Of a stretch of DNA of 64,000 nt, positions 34,466-43,275 are shown one piece after another. Each line of letters opens with the position of its first letter. Positions within the stretch are counted from its first letter, which is position 1. The notes under the pieces were generated by a model, which saw only the letters and a program-made list of their open reading frames with translations, did not search any database and was not told the DNA's origin. The position numbers and the translations under genes were made by a program. This stretch comes from DASUPK01 sp963821705 (GTDB lineage: Bacteria > Actinomycetota > Thermoleophilia > Solirubrobacterales > 70-9). The stretch covers positions 124,001-188,000 of the forward strand of contig CAWGEV010000004.1 in NCBI GenBank assembly GCA_963821705.1, given 5' to 3'.

Positions 34466-35413
34466 CTAGGGAGCGCCGCTCTCGGCGACCTCGAAGTCGG
34501 CCACCATCGCCCTGTAGGTCTCGGCGACGCCCTGCTCGAGGGGGACCTCGGCGTGCCAGCCGAGCGCCTCCGCGGCGGCGCTCGGGTCCATCCCGGAGCG
34601 CTCGAGCTCGCCCTCTCGCAGCGGCGCCAGCTCCGGCTCCGCGTCCACCCGGGCCTCCTTCGCGAGCAGGTCGTAGATCTCCTGGACGGCCACCTCCCGG
34701 CCGACCGAGACGTTGAAGACGCCGGGCACGCCGACGGCGCGCACCATCGCCTCCGCGACGTCCGTTACGTGCACGTAGTCCCGGGTCGCCTTGCCGTGGC
34801 CGAACAGGGTGGCGCGCTCACCCGACCACAGCTTGTGGCTGAAGATCGCGACCACGCCGGCCTCGCCGAACGGGCTCTGCCTGGGCCCGTAGACGTTGCC
34901 GAGACGGCAGACGGTGTGCGGCAGGCCGTCGGCCAGCGCCCAGGTTCGTAGATACGCCTCCCCGGCCCACTTGGAGGCGCCGTAGGGGGCCACCGGGGCC
35001 GGCGGGAAGCTCTCCGGTGTCGGGATCGGCGCCTCGTTGCCGTAGAGGGCGCCGCCCGTCGAGCTGAAGATCACCGGGGCACGCACCTCGCGGGCGGCCT
35101 GCCCGACGTTGAGCGTGCCCTTCACGTTCACGTCACAGTCGAACCACGGGTCGGTGACGGAGACGGTGACCTGCGACTGCGCGGCGAGATGGAAGATCGC
35201 CATCGGCTCGGCGGCGGCCACCAACTGTCGCAGCGATTCGTACTCGACGATGTCCATCACTTCTAGCTCCGCCTCGTCCGCCACCAGCTTTCGGTCGCCG
35301 GTCGAGAGATCGTCCACGACGATCACGCGGTGGCCGTCGGCCAGCAGCCGGTCAACCACGTGGGAGCCGATGAAGCCCGCCCCGCCGGTGACGATCGCGG
35401 TACTCATCGCCAT
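34466..35413 (-). CDS. NAD-dependent sugar epimerase/dehydratase (GalE-like SDR)
   Basis: A 315-residue extended SDR. IVTGGAGFIGSHVVDRLLAD is the NAD-binding motif, IFHLAAQSQVTVSV near residue 75, SSTGGALYG near 118 and the catalytic YGASK near 147 (Tyr and Lys). It resembles UDP-glucose 4-epimerases and related decarboxylases; the substrate is uncertain. ATG 35413 and ATG 35407 are both possible starts. Divergent from the hddC gene with 11 bp between start codons. Confidence 0.85.
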   Translation of the reverse strand: MAMSTAIVTGGAGFIGSHVVDRLLADGHRVIVVDDLSTGDRKLVADEAELEVMDIVEYESLRQLVAAAEPMAIFHLAAQSQVTVSVTDPWFDCDVNVKGTLNVGQAAREVRAPVIFSSTGGALYGNEAPIPTPESFPPAPVAPYGASKWAGEAYLRTWALADGLPHTVCRLGNVYGPRQSPFGEAGVVAIFSHKLWSGERATLFGHGKATRDYVHVTDVAEAMVRAVGVPGVFNVSVGREVAVQEIYDLLAKEARVDAEPELAPLREGELERSGMDPSAAAEALGWHAEVPLEQGVAETYRAMVADFEVAESGAP

Positions 35414-35418
35414 AGGCT
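35413..35418 (+). promoter_or_regulatory. Putative leaderless -10 box (TAGGCT) of hddC
   Basis: TAGGCT, spacer CCCCGG (6 bases), then ATG 35425. It overlaps the start codon of the divergent epimerase gene. Confidence 0.55.
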
Positions 35419-35424
35419 CCCCGG

Positions 35425-36147
35425 ATGGACTTCCCCGCGCAGGCGATGATCCTGGGAGCCGGGCAGGGGACCCGGCTCGGTGAGCTGGGCCGGCGTCAGG
35501 CGAAAGTGCTGGTGGAGATCGGCGGCGAACCGCTGCTCGCGCACCACCTGCGCTACCTGAGTGCCCTGGGGGTCCGTCGAGTGGTCCTCAACGCCTCTCA
35601 CCTGGCCGAGCAGCTCAACGCCTTCGCAGCCTCGCACCCCGGCCCCCCTGACCTGAAGATCGTGGTCGAGCAGGAGCCGCTCGGCACCGCCGGAGGGGTG
35701 ATCAACGCACTCGATCACTTCACGGACGGTCCTCTCCTGGTCCTCTACGGCGACGTGATCACCGGTGCCGACCTGCGCCCGATGGCCGCCCTGCACCTGA
35801 GAGACCGGCCCGTCGCCACGATCGCTGTCCATCACAGCGACCACGCCGAAGCCAAGGGTGCGCTCGAGCTCTCCGACGCCTCCGTGAGGGCCTTTCACGA
35901 GAAGAACCCGGCGATCACCTCCGGCTGGGTCAACGCGGGAATCTACGTCGTCGACCCAGGTTGGCTTGCGGGCTTCGCGGATGGCGCACCTCTCGACTTC
36001 GGCTTCGATCTTTTCCCGGCGGCTCTGGCGGCTGGCCGAGAGCTGCGCGCGTACAGGCTATCGGCGCCGGTCTTGGACGTCGGCACGCTCCCCGACCTCG
36101 AGCGTGCCCGAGCGCTCGGCCTTCCGCAGGTTCCGTCCCAGGATTAG
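35425..36147 (+). CDS. hddC: Nucleotidyltransferase, probable heptose-1-phosphate guanylyltransferase
   Basis: A 240-residue nucleotidyltransferase. MILGAGQGTRLGELGRRQAK is the NTP-binding motif, VVEQEPLGTAGGVINALDHF near residue 80, VLYGDVIT near 108 carries the metal Asp, and SGWVNAGIYVVD near 165 is typical of HddC/RmlA-like enzymes. With hddA, gmhA and gmhB nearby it most likely makes GDP-D-glycero-alpha-D-manno-heptose. The final 90 bases overlap the 3' end of the convergent GT2 gene. Confidence 0.83.
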   Translation: MDFPAQAMILGAGQGTRLGELGRRQAKVLVEIGGEPLLAHHLRYLSALGVRRVVLNASHLAEQLNAFAASHPGPPDLKIVVEQEPLGTAGGVINALDHFTDGPLLVLYGDVITGADLRPMAALHLRDRPVATIAVHHSDHAEAKGALELSDASVRAFHEKNPAITSGWVNAGIYVVDPGWLAGFADGAPLDFGFDLFPAALAAGRELRAYRLSAPVLDVGTLPDLERARALGLPQVPSQD

Positions 36148-36981
36148 GCGGACCAGCGGCTCCTCCATCCGGTAGGGCAGCAGATTGCGATTGCGGATCC
36201 CGAACACCACCGGGTAGGTGAGGCGCCTCCGCAGCGGCACGCGCTCCTCCCTCGCGAGCTCCCGGCGGCGGCCGAAGCTCAGTGGGTGCCGCTCGCGGAG
36301 CAGATCGACGAGCTGGCGGTGCCTTGTCCGCGCCTCGGCGTGCATGCGGGCTCCCTGCACCCGGCGCTCGTAGACGGCCCGGGGCACCTTGACGCCCGTC
36401 CAGCCCGCCTCGGCGAGCTTCAGCCAGAGGTCCCAGTCCTCGACACCGGTGCGGAGCTCCCAGCCGCCGACCTCGACCAGGGCCGAGCGGCGGACCATCG
36501 AGCCGACCGGGATCAGGTTGGCCCAGGTCTGCGACCAGTGGCTGAACTTCGCGCGCGAAACCCAGAGCCCGCGGTAGTCGCCGAAGACAAGATAGTCGCC
36601 GTAGGCAAAGGCGGCACGCGGATTGCGGTCAAGCGCATCGGCCATCGCGGCGACCGCGCCGGGCAGCAGGTGGTCGTCGGAGTCGAGCGGATAGACATAC
36701 GGTGCCGACGTCTCCTCAACCCCGGTCATCCGCGCGGCGCTGAGACCGCCGTTGGGCCGGGTGATCACCCGCATCCCGCGCTCGCGCAGGGCGTCGAGAG
36801 CGGAGAGCGTCTCCGGCTCGCTTGAGCCGTCGTCCACCACGACCAGCTCCACCAACTCGTCCTCCCGGACGGACTCGACTGCCTCGGTCGCCAGCGGCCC
36901 GTCGTTGAAGCAGGGGATTACGACGGTGACCCGGGGCGCATGTGGCGGCAACGCTACCGGCGACTCAGCTAACAGGCACAA
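36058..36981 (-). CDS. GT2-family glycosyltransferase
   Basis: A 307-residue GT-A enzyme. VTVVIPCFNDGPLATEAVES near residue 18, VVVDDGSSEPETL near 47, GGLSAARMTGVEE near 80, YPLDSDDHLLPGAV near 97 (metal-binding DxD-like) and RTGVEDWDLWLKLAEAGW near 180 define the family. The last 30 residues are encoded antisense to hddC and are probably not functionally constrained. The start overlaps the upstream gene by 17 bases. Acceptor unknown. Confidence 0.83.
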   Translation of the reverse strand: MCLLAESPVALPPHAPRVTVVIPCFNDGPLATEAVESVREDELVELVVVDDGSSEPETLSALDALRERGMRVITRPNGGLSAARMTGVEETSAPYVYPLDSDDHLLPGAVAAMADALDRNPRAAFAYGDYLVFGDYRGLWVSRAKFSHWSQTWANLIPVGSMVRRSALVEVGGWELRTGVEDWDLWLKLAEAGWTGVKVPRAVYERRVQGARMHAEARTRHRQLVDLLRERHPLSFGRRRELAREERVPLRRRLTYPVVFGIRNRNLLPYRMEEPLVRLILGRNLRKAERSGTLEVGERADVQDRRR

Positions 36982-37507
36982 CCGCCCCCGAGGTGGCGAG
37001 GGCGAAGGCGGTCTTGGCGTCGGGGTCGTAGACCTCGATCTGCTGGTCGGTGTTCGGGTAGGCGATGTAGACGCTGTTGGGGTTGGCCGAGTTGGTGACC
37101 ACGAAGCCGCCGTCGGGGGTGGAGCCGGTGCGGGCGCCGGCGTGGGTGGCGACCGACTTGGTGGCGCCGTAGGCGTTCTTCACCGGGTAGGTGCCGATCG
37201 TCAGCGAGGCGACTTGGCGGGAGCCGACCGGGGTCGAGGCGTCGAGGTAGCGGATGAAGATGTTGCCCTGGTCGGTGACCGTGAGCTCGTAGCGCTTGCC
37301 GGGGCGCGGGCCGGCCCAGTAGACCGGGTGGTCGGTCGAGCTCGCGACGCTGCGCAGGGTCTGCAGGCTCGCCGCCTCGGCGCCGTTGGTCGGCTTCGGC
37401 TGCGAGCTGCCGTTGTCGTTGTTGACCAGCAGGAAGACGGCGACGATCGCGGCCGCCAGCAGGACGCCGACGATGGCAGCGTTGCGAGGTTCGCGGAGGC
37501 GGTACAT
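36965..37507 (-). CDS. Hypothetical membrane-anchored extracytoplasmic protein
   Basis: A 180-residue protein: one N-terminal membrane helix (NAAIVGVLLAAAIVAVFLLV, residues 9-28) with a basic cytoplasmic start, an Asn/Ser/Pro linker, then a soluble beta-rich domain with VYWAGPRPGKRYELTVTDQG and NSVYIAYPNTDQQIEVYDPD. No family is recognised. It overlaps the GT2 gene and probably shares its transcript. TAGCTT lies 10 bases before ATG 37507. Confidence 0.7.
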   Translation of the reverse strand: MYRLREPRNAAIVGVLLAAAIVAVFLLVNNDNGSSQPKPTNGAEAASLQTLRSVASSTDHPVYWAGPRPGKRYELTVTDQGNIFIRYLDASTPVGSRQVASLTIGTYPVKNAYGATKSVATHAGARTGSTPDGGFVVTNSANPNSVYIAYPNTDQQIEVYDPDAKTAFALATSGAVVPVS

Positions 37508-37551
37508 GGATCGGGGGAAGCTAGCGGATTGGGGTGGGAAGCCTTGCTCGG

Positions 37552-39160
37552 CTAGGGCAGCGGGATGGCGATGATCTGCCGGTTGGAGAATGTCGCCCCG
37601 GTGCCGCCGGCGGTCCGGTACTTCGCGGTGAAGGTGTGAGATCCAGCGGAGAGGCCGGTGACAAGCGTTGTCATGCTGGCTTCTATCACCCCGGTGTCCG
37701 AGCTGGTTCCGTGCTCACGGATCAGCGCCCTCGGGTCAAGTAGCGCATTTGTGATCGCCACGCTGTCGACCTGGAAGCTCATGAATCCCTCACCGGTGGT
37801 GATGCCCGGGTCGATCGTGGCGCTCACCGTCACCAGTGCCCGGCTGCCAGTGGTCGTGACCGTCGCCGATGGGCCCGTGGTCGTCAGGTTGCCGTAAGTA
37901 GTGGCGGTCGAACTCTCAGCGGTAGCCACCGTATTGGTATCCGGCGTGCCGACACCGGTGGCACCGGTGGCGCCCGTGCCTCCGGTGGAGCCGGTCGGTC
38001 CGGTCGGTCCGGTCGGTCCAGTGCCGCCAGTAACACCGTTGGTACCGGTGACGCCGGTGGCGCCGGTGGCGCCGGTTGTGCCGGTCGGGCCCTGCGGCCC
38101 GGTCGGGCCCGTAGCCCCGGTCACGCCGGTGGCTCCGGTGGCTCCAGTCGCGCCGGTGACGCCGGTAGCGCCGGTGTTGCCGGTGTTGCCGGTGTTGCCG
38201 GTGTTGCCGGTGTTGCCGGTGTTGCCGGTGACGCCCGTCGCGCCGGTGACGCCCGTCGCGCCCTGAGGTCCGGTCGGGCCGGTCGCCCCTGTTGCGCCGG
38301 TGACACCTGTGGCGCCGGTACCTCCGGTCGCGCCCGTGTCGCCCGTGGCACCGGTTGCGCCCGTGTCGCCCGTGGCACCGGTTGCGCCCGTGTCGCCCGT
38401 GGCACCCGTCGCACCGGTTGCCCCCGTGTCGCCCGTGGCGCCCGTCGCACCGGTTGCGCCCGTGTCGCCGGTGGGTCCGGTCGGGCCGGTCGGGCCGGTA
38501 TCTCCGGTCGCACCCGTCGCACCGGTTGCGCCCGTGTCGCCCGTGGCACCCGTCGCACCGGTGTGCGCCCGTGTCGCCCGTCGCACCGGTTGCGCCCGTG
38601 TCGCCGGTGGGTCCGGTGGCTCCGGTCGCGCCCGTGGCTCCGGTGGCGCCGGTCGGGCCTGAAGGTCCGGTCGGGCCGGTCGCGCCAGTGGCTCCGGTGG
38701 CTCCGGTCGCGCCAGTGGCACCGGTGGCTCCGGTCGCGCCCGTCACGCCGGTGGCACCGGTGGCGCCCGTGGCACCGTTGTTGCCCGTTGCGCCCGTTGC
38801 TCCGGTCGCGCCGTTGTTGCCTGTGGCGCCGGTCGGGCCGGTCGCCCCGGTGGCGCTGGCGGCGCCGGAGGCCCCGGTCGCACCGGTAGCTCCGGTCGCT
38901 CCGGGGTTGCCCTGCGGGCCCTGCGGGCCGATCGGGCCGGTCTGATCCACCGTGACCAGCCTGTAGTTCTTCCCGCAGCTCGAGCCGTTGGCGACCTTCA
39001 CCAGGCCCTTGTTCGGCTTCTTCTTCTTGATGCAGAAGTTGACGGTTTGAGCAGCGGCCGTCTCGACGCTAAACGCACAGCCGAGCGCCAGCGCAATAAC
39101 AGCCACCAGCGCTGCACACGCTCGATGCGCAGTGACCCCTCCCACGTAATCGGCCTCCAT
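37552..39160 (-). pseudogene. Collagen-like exported protein, single frameshift
   Basis: Repaired length 535 residues. Signal peptide (1-36), a short Lys-rich globular segment (CIKKKKPNKG), GPIGPQGPQG, then about 300 residues of Gly-x-y triplets dominated by GAT, GVT, GPT, GDT and GNT, then a C-terminal beta-rich domain (STATTYGNLTTTGPSATV to IIAIPLP). An extra base near 38561-38564 shifts frame inside the repeat. Y-position threonines resemble the glycosylated GPT repeats of Bacillus BclA. The DNA repeat itself makes assembly errors likely. Confidence 0.8.
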
Positions 39161-39237
39161 CGTCGGTATTCCTAACAGGTCACCCGGTCGGCTGTCAATG
39201 GGCGCTTCTCGATCGGCGCATTTCCTTCAGCCATCGA

Positions 39238-40701
39238 TCAGTTCGCAGCGAACTTGGCGGTCCAGTGAAACACATCGTTGTTGATCGGCGTGTTGCTGGG
39301 AGCGACGCTGATCGAGAGGTTCTGGCCGGCCGTGAAGGAGGCGGAGTTCACGAGGTCGTTGCATGTCGTGCTGCCCTGGGTGACGGTGCAGGTGACGGAA
39401 GTGTTCGCACTGTTATTCCGGAGCGTGAAGGCGTAACTCTGGGTACCGACCCCGTTATTCGGGTCGGTAGTCATCGTCACGTAGAACTGGGAGATGGTGC
39501 CCGCAACTGGAACCGGCTGACGCACCTGGGCCTCCGTGGCGCTCCCGTTGTCGCTGAAGGTGCTGAAGAAGTTCGTGGCCGCGGCTTGGGCACTTCCGCC
39601 ACCGCCGATGAACGAAGTGTTCGTCCCGGTCGCCCCAGTGGTCCCCGTAGCTCCGGTCGCGCCGGTTGCGCCCGTGCTTCCGGTCGGTCCAGTGGTACCG
39701 GTCGGTCCGGTATTGCCGGTTATCCCGGTGGTGCCGGTTGCGCCGGTGGCCCCTGTGGTCCCGGTCGGACCCTGGGGCCCGGTCGGGCCGGTCGCGCCGG
39801 TGGCGCCGGTGGCGCCGGTCGCGCCGGTCGCACCGGTCGCACCGGTCACGGTGGCGCCGGTCGCGCCGGTCGCGCCGGTGGCGCCGGTCGCGCCGGTGGC
39901 GCCCGTGTTGCCGTCAGCGCCGAAGGCGCCGGTCAATCCGGTCGCGCCCTGGGCTCCGGTGGCACCGGTTGCGCCAGTCGCCCCGGTCGGGCCCTGGGGA
40001 CCCGTCGGGCCGGTGGCCCCGGTGGCCCCGGTGGCTCCGGTGGCTCCGGTCGAGCCGGTCGCTCCGGTGGCACCGGTTGCACCCGTGGCGCCGGTTGAGC
40101 CGGTTGCGCCGTTGTTGCCGTCAGCTCCGAAGGCGCCGGTGTTGCCCGTAGCGCCGGCGGCACCCGTGGCGCCGGTGGCGCCGGTGGCACCTGTGACGCC
40201 GGTGTTGCCGGTCGCCCCAGTGGCTCCCGTAGCGCCCGTCGCGCCGGTCGGTCCCTGGAGCCCAGTGGGGCCGGTGGCCCCGGTCGCACCCGTGTCGCCG
40301 GTCGCACCCGTGGCACCCGTCGCGCCGGTCGCCGCGGCCCCGGTGGCACCGGTGGCACCCGTGGCTCCGGTTTCACCCGTGGCGCCGGTCGGGCCCGTGG
40401 CGCCCGTGTTGGCGGCGGTGCCGGGAACTCCGGTCGGGCCCGTTGCACCGATCCCGCCGGTGTTGCCCTGGTTGCCCTGCGGGCCCTGCGGGCCGATCGG
40501 ACCCGCCTGGTTGACCGAAAGCGGCTTGTAGCCCTTCGGGCACTTGGGAGCGGACTTGACCGAGCCCTTGCTCGGGTTCTTCTTCTTGACGCAGAGGGTG
40601 ACCGTCTGGGCGGAGGCGGCCTCAGCGACGAGCGCCACGAGGCCGGCGGTGGCCAGCGAGGTCAGAAGAAGCAGACGTACCCTGCGCTTGAAGTTCGTCA
40701 T
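39238..40701 (-). CDS. Collagen-like exported protein
   Basis: A 487-residue intact paralogue. Signal peptide 1-32; CVKKKNPSKG and KCPKGYKPLSVNQ segment; GPIGPQGPQGNQG; about 280 residues of GAT/GPT/GNT/GST triplets with interruptions such as GAFGADGN and GAAATG; then a C-terminal non-collagen domain of about 125 residues (AAATNFFSTFSDNG to FHWTAKFAAN) containing one Cys pair. ATG 40701 is preceded by GGGGAG nine bases upstream. Such proteins form trimeric surface filaments; the triple helix here would rely on threonine rather than hydroxyproline. Confidence 0.87.
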   Translation of the reverse strand: MTNFKRRVRLLLLTSLATAGLVALVAEAASAQTVTLCVKKKNPSKGSVKSAPKCPKGYKPLSVNQAGPIGPQGPQGNQGNTGGIGATGPTGVPGTAANTGATGPTGATGETGATGATGATGAAATGATGATGATGDTGATGATGPTGLQGPTGATGATGATGATGNTGVTGATGATGATGAAGATGNTGAFGADGNNGATGSTGATGATGATGATGSTGATGATGATGATGPTGPQGPTGATGATGATGAQGATGLTGAFGADGNTGATGATGATGATGATGATVTGATGATGATGATGATGATGPTGPQGPTGTTGATGATGTTGITGNTGPTGTTGPTGSTGATGATGATGTTGATGTNTSFIGGGGSAQAAATNFFSTFSDNGSATEAQVRQPVPVAGTISQFYVTMTTDPNNGVGTQSYAFTLRNNSANTSVTCTVTQGSTTCNDLVNSASFTAGQNLSISVAPSNTPINNDVFHWTAKFAAN

Positions 40702-40783
40702 CCCTGAATTCTCCCCGGAAGTCTTGGCGGTGGTGCAGCGCGAAGCGGCCCCGTCGCCGCACTCCTCGCTGCGTTGAAGAGAG

Positions 40784-40796
40784 GTGTGTACCACAC
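40784..40796. promoter_or_regulatory. Perfect 13-bp palindrome upstream of collagen-like gene
   Basis: GTGTG-TAC-CACAC lies about 85 bp upstream of ATG 40701 (minus strand), in the 275-bp gap between divergent genes. Its position and perfect symmetry fit an operator. The rest of the gap holds no recognisable feature. Confidence 0.4.
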
Positions 40797-40976
40797 GGCG
40801 CGGAGGGCGGTCAACCGTGATTCCCCGCGACCGCCCCCGCCCGGCATCGACCTTGCGTCCAATCGTGCATGGGTCGTTCGTCCAGGCCAGCAGAGCAGCG
40901 TCATCAATTTTGCGTCCAGCCAGGGGCTGGCCTCCTCAAAAAAGGCGATCCGGACCCGAATCGCCCCTAGAGGGGA

Positions 40977-42176
40977 ATGGATGGGCAGCCCACATATGGC
41001 CTCGCGCGCTCCCGCTCGACGCGGCGGGCGATCCAGCTCGCCATCGCGGCCGTGCTCGCCCTGCTGCTCGGGGCGTGCCTGCGGCCCGCCCCGGCAAGCG
41101 CGGCGCTGCCGCCCCAGGGCGTCTACGAGCAGTGCGCCCCCAACTCGACGACGGTGGACTGCGGTGCCCGGCTGAAGGCGATCGCCGCGGCCGGCTTCAA
41201 GTACGTCCTCAACTACACGGCCTGGTACGGCAACGCCCAGCAGGTCCGCCACTACGCCGACGAGGCTGCGGCCGCCGGCGTCAAGCTGATCTGGCCGCTC
41301 AACGACGCGGCCTGGCGGGACGGCACCGATCTGACCAGCTACTACCGCTACCTGGGTCCGAGCTGCGGGTGCAGCGGCAACAACGCCGCCTTCAAGCAGT
41401 TCGCGCTCGGCCTGGTCAAGGACCATCCGGCGACCTGGGGGTTCTACCTGGGCGACGAGGTGATCCCCAGCCAACAGAACGTCAGTCAGGTCGCCGCGCT
41501 CGCGCAGCAGGTCAAGTCGATCGCCCCCGACAAGCCGACCCTCTATATCGCCATGGAGCGCAACAACGACATCACCTCACAGCTCGAGCCCTTCGTCCCG
41601 AGCGCCGACTACGCCGGCTCCGACTACTACCCCGTGCAGGGCGCCGCCAACCTGGGCGGCGTGCCGGACATCTCCCAGACGACGCGGGACCTCGCCGGCA
41701 AGTACGGGAAGCAACCCGTGCTGGTGCTCCAGTCCTTCTCCTGGTCCCAGTACCTGGGCGACCGGCCCTACCTGTTCCCGACGCGGGGCCAGATGGAGCA
41801 GATGCGTGACGACGCCATCACCTACGGGAATCCCGGGATGTTGCTCTGGTACTCGTACAACGACCTGGTCACATCGAACGATCCCCGCGACAACTGGAAG
41901 GCGCTGCAGCAGGCGGCCTTCGCCCCCTACGTCACGGTCGCGGGAGCGAGGGCGGGCTGTTCCGCTCGCGGGCTCCGGGTGAACGTCCAGGCCAACTGGA
42001 AGCTGAAGCAGGCCCGGGCGCTGGTCGATGGCCACCGCGGGGTGAGGACCAAGCGCAACAGCTTCCGGGTGAGGACCCGGGGGCTGAGTTCCGGGTTCCA
42101 CTCGCTGCGCGTCACGGCCTCCGACAGCCACGGCAACGCCACCAAGCGGGCGGTCCGCTTCCGGACCTGCGGTTAG
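40977..42176 (+). CDS. Exported TIM-barrel (glycoside-hydrolase-like) protein
   Basis: A 399-residue protein. Basic N-terminus, hydrophobic segment about 20-37 ending LLLGACLRP (possible lipobox) with SPase-I-like ASA at about 43. The body, beginning QGVYEQCAPNSTTVDCGARL, then FKYVLNYTAWYG, WGFYLGDEVIPSQQN (candidate acid Glu) and GMLLWYSYND, looks like a TIM barrel; a basic beta domain follows from residue 325 (RAGCSARGLRVNVQANWKLK). Enzymatic activity is not certain. Ends in a TTAG overlap with asd. Confidence 0.7.
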   Translation: MDGQPTYGLARSRSTRRAIQLAIAAVLALLLGACLRPAPASAALPPQGVYEQCAPNSTTVDCGARLKAIAAAGFKYVLNYTAWYGNAQQVRHYADEAAAAGVKLIWPLNDAAWRDGTDLTSYYRYLGPSCGCSGNNAAFKQFALGLVKDHPATWGFYLGDEVIPSQQNVSQVAALAQQVKSIAPDKPTLYIAMERNNDITSQLEPFVPSADYAGSDYYPVQGAANLGGVPDISQTTRDLAGKYGKQPVLVLQSFSWSQYLGDRPYLFPTRGQMEQMRDDAITYGNPGMLLWYSYNDLVTSNDPRDNWKALQQAAFAPYVTVAGARAGCSARGLRVNVQANWKLKQARALVDGHRGVRTKRNSFRVRTRGLSSGFHSLRVTASDSHGNATKRAVRFRTCG

Positions 42177-43240
42177 CTGCCGGCGGACGCGGCGGTCCCG
42201 GCCGGGACCCGCAGCAGATCGCGCTCGTGCAGCAGCTCGGCGATCTGCACCGTGTTGGTCGCGGCACCCTTGCGCAGGTTGTCGCCGACGACCCAGAGGT
42301 TGAGGCAGCGCTCGTGCGAGGGGTCGCGGCGGATCCTGCCGACCAGGACCTCGTCGCGGCCGGCGACCGCGATGGGCAGCGGATAGATCCCGGCGCCCGG
42401 ATCGTCGAGCACGATCAGGCCAGGGGCCTCGGAGAGCAGTTCCCGGCAGTCCTCCGGCGAGAGGTCCTTCTCGGTCTGGACGTTCACCGACTCCGAGTGC
42501 CCGGTGACCACCGGGACCCGGGCGCAGGTGGCCGAGATCCCAACCGCCTCGGAGAGCCCCAGGATCTTGCGGGTCTCCCCCATCACCTTGCGCTCCTCGG
42601 TCGTGTAGTCGTCGCCGTCCCTGAAGTTCTCGACCTGCGGCAGCACGTTGAACGCCACCTGGTGCGGATAAACCTGCGGCGGGTCGATCCGCTTGCCCTC
42701 GAGGACGGCCTCGGACTCGGCGCGGAGCTCCTCGATCGCCTTTCGCCCCGTCCCGGACACCGACTGGTAGGTGGAGACGATCAGCCGCTCGATGCCCGCG
42801 GCATCGAGGATCGGCTTGAGCGCGACCATCATCTGCATCGTCGTGCAGTTGGGATTGGCGACCAATCCGTTGTGGCCCTCCACCGCGTCGTCGTTCACGT
42901 CCACGACCACCAGCGGAACGTCGTCGTACATCCGCCAGTGGCTGGTGTTGTCGACGACCACCGCGCCGGCCCGGATCCACTTCGGCGCCCATTCCGAGCT
43001 CACCCTGCCCCCCGCCGAGGAGAGGATCAGGTCGAGGTCCCGGATCGAGTCATCCGTCATCTCACGGACCTCGAGCTCGCCGCCCGCGAACGGGACCCTG
43101 CTGCCTGCCGATCGCGCCGAGGCCAGCGCCCGCACCTCGGCCGCCGGGAACTTCCGCTCGGCGAGCACCTCGAGGATCGTCGAGCCGACGGCGCCCGTGG
43201 CGCCCGCGACCCCGACTCTGTACTGACGGCTCTCTGCCAT
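42173..43240 (-). CDS. asd: Aspartate-semialdehyde dehydrogenase
   Basis: A 355-residue Asd. YRVGVAGATGAVGSTILEVL is the NADP-binding motif, VANPNCTTMQMMVALKPILD near residue 130 carries the catalytic Cys, VSTYQSVSGTGRKAIEEL near 155, and VPVVTGHSESVNVQ near 240 the catalytic His. It reduces aspartyl phosphate to the semialdehyde in lysine, methionine, threonine and diaminopimelate synthesis. ATG 43240 matches the family start and lies 6 bases after TACCCT. It ends in TAA, the only properly assigned TAA stop noted in the window. Confidence 0.94.
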   Translation of the reverse strand: MAESRQYRVGVAGATGAVGSTILEVLAERKFPAAEVRALASARSAGSRVPFAGGELEVREMTDDSIRDLDLILSSAGGRVSSEWAPKWIRAGAVVVDNTSHWRMYDDVPLVVVDVNDDAVEGHNGLVANPNCTTMQMMVALKPILDAAGIERLIVSTYQSVSGTGRKAIEELRAESEAVLEGKRIDPPQVYPHQVAFNVLPQVENFRDGDDYTTEERKVMGETRKILGLSEAVGISATCARVPVVTGHSESVNVQTEKDLSPEDCRELLSEAPGLIVLDDPGAGIYPLPIAVAGRDEVLVGRIRRDPSHERCLNLWVVGDNLRKGAATNTVQIAELLHERDLLRVPAGTAASAGS

Positions 43241-43246
43241 TGGCAC

Positions 43247-43252
43247 AGGGTA
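43247..43252 (-). promoter_or_regulatory. Putative leaderless -10 box (TACCCT) of asd
   Basis: Minus-strand TACCCT, spacer GTGCCA (6 bases), then ATG 43240. It lies in the 35-bp gap after lysC, so asd may have its own promoter. Confidence 0.5.
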
Positions 43253-43275
43253 CGGGGCGGCCCGCCCCGACCCCG

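Noticed and set aside
38160..38240. Short tandem DNA repeats (GGTGTTGCC units) that resemble a CRISPR array or microsatellite
   Set aside because: They are contiguous 9-base codon repeats encoding Gly-Asn-Thr inside a collagen-like gene, without spacers.
37900..40530. Long open frames on the plus strand reading VAPVAPVGP-type repeats
   Set aside because: They are the antisense of the collagen-like genes; every frame of a 9-base Gly-x-y repeat is open. The minus-strand frames have signal peptides and globular ends.
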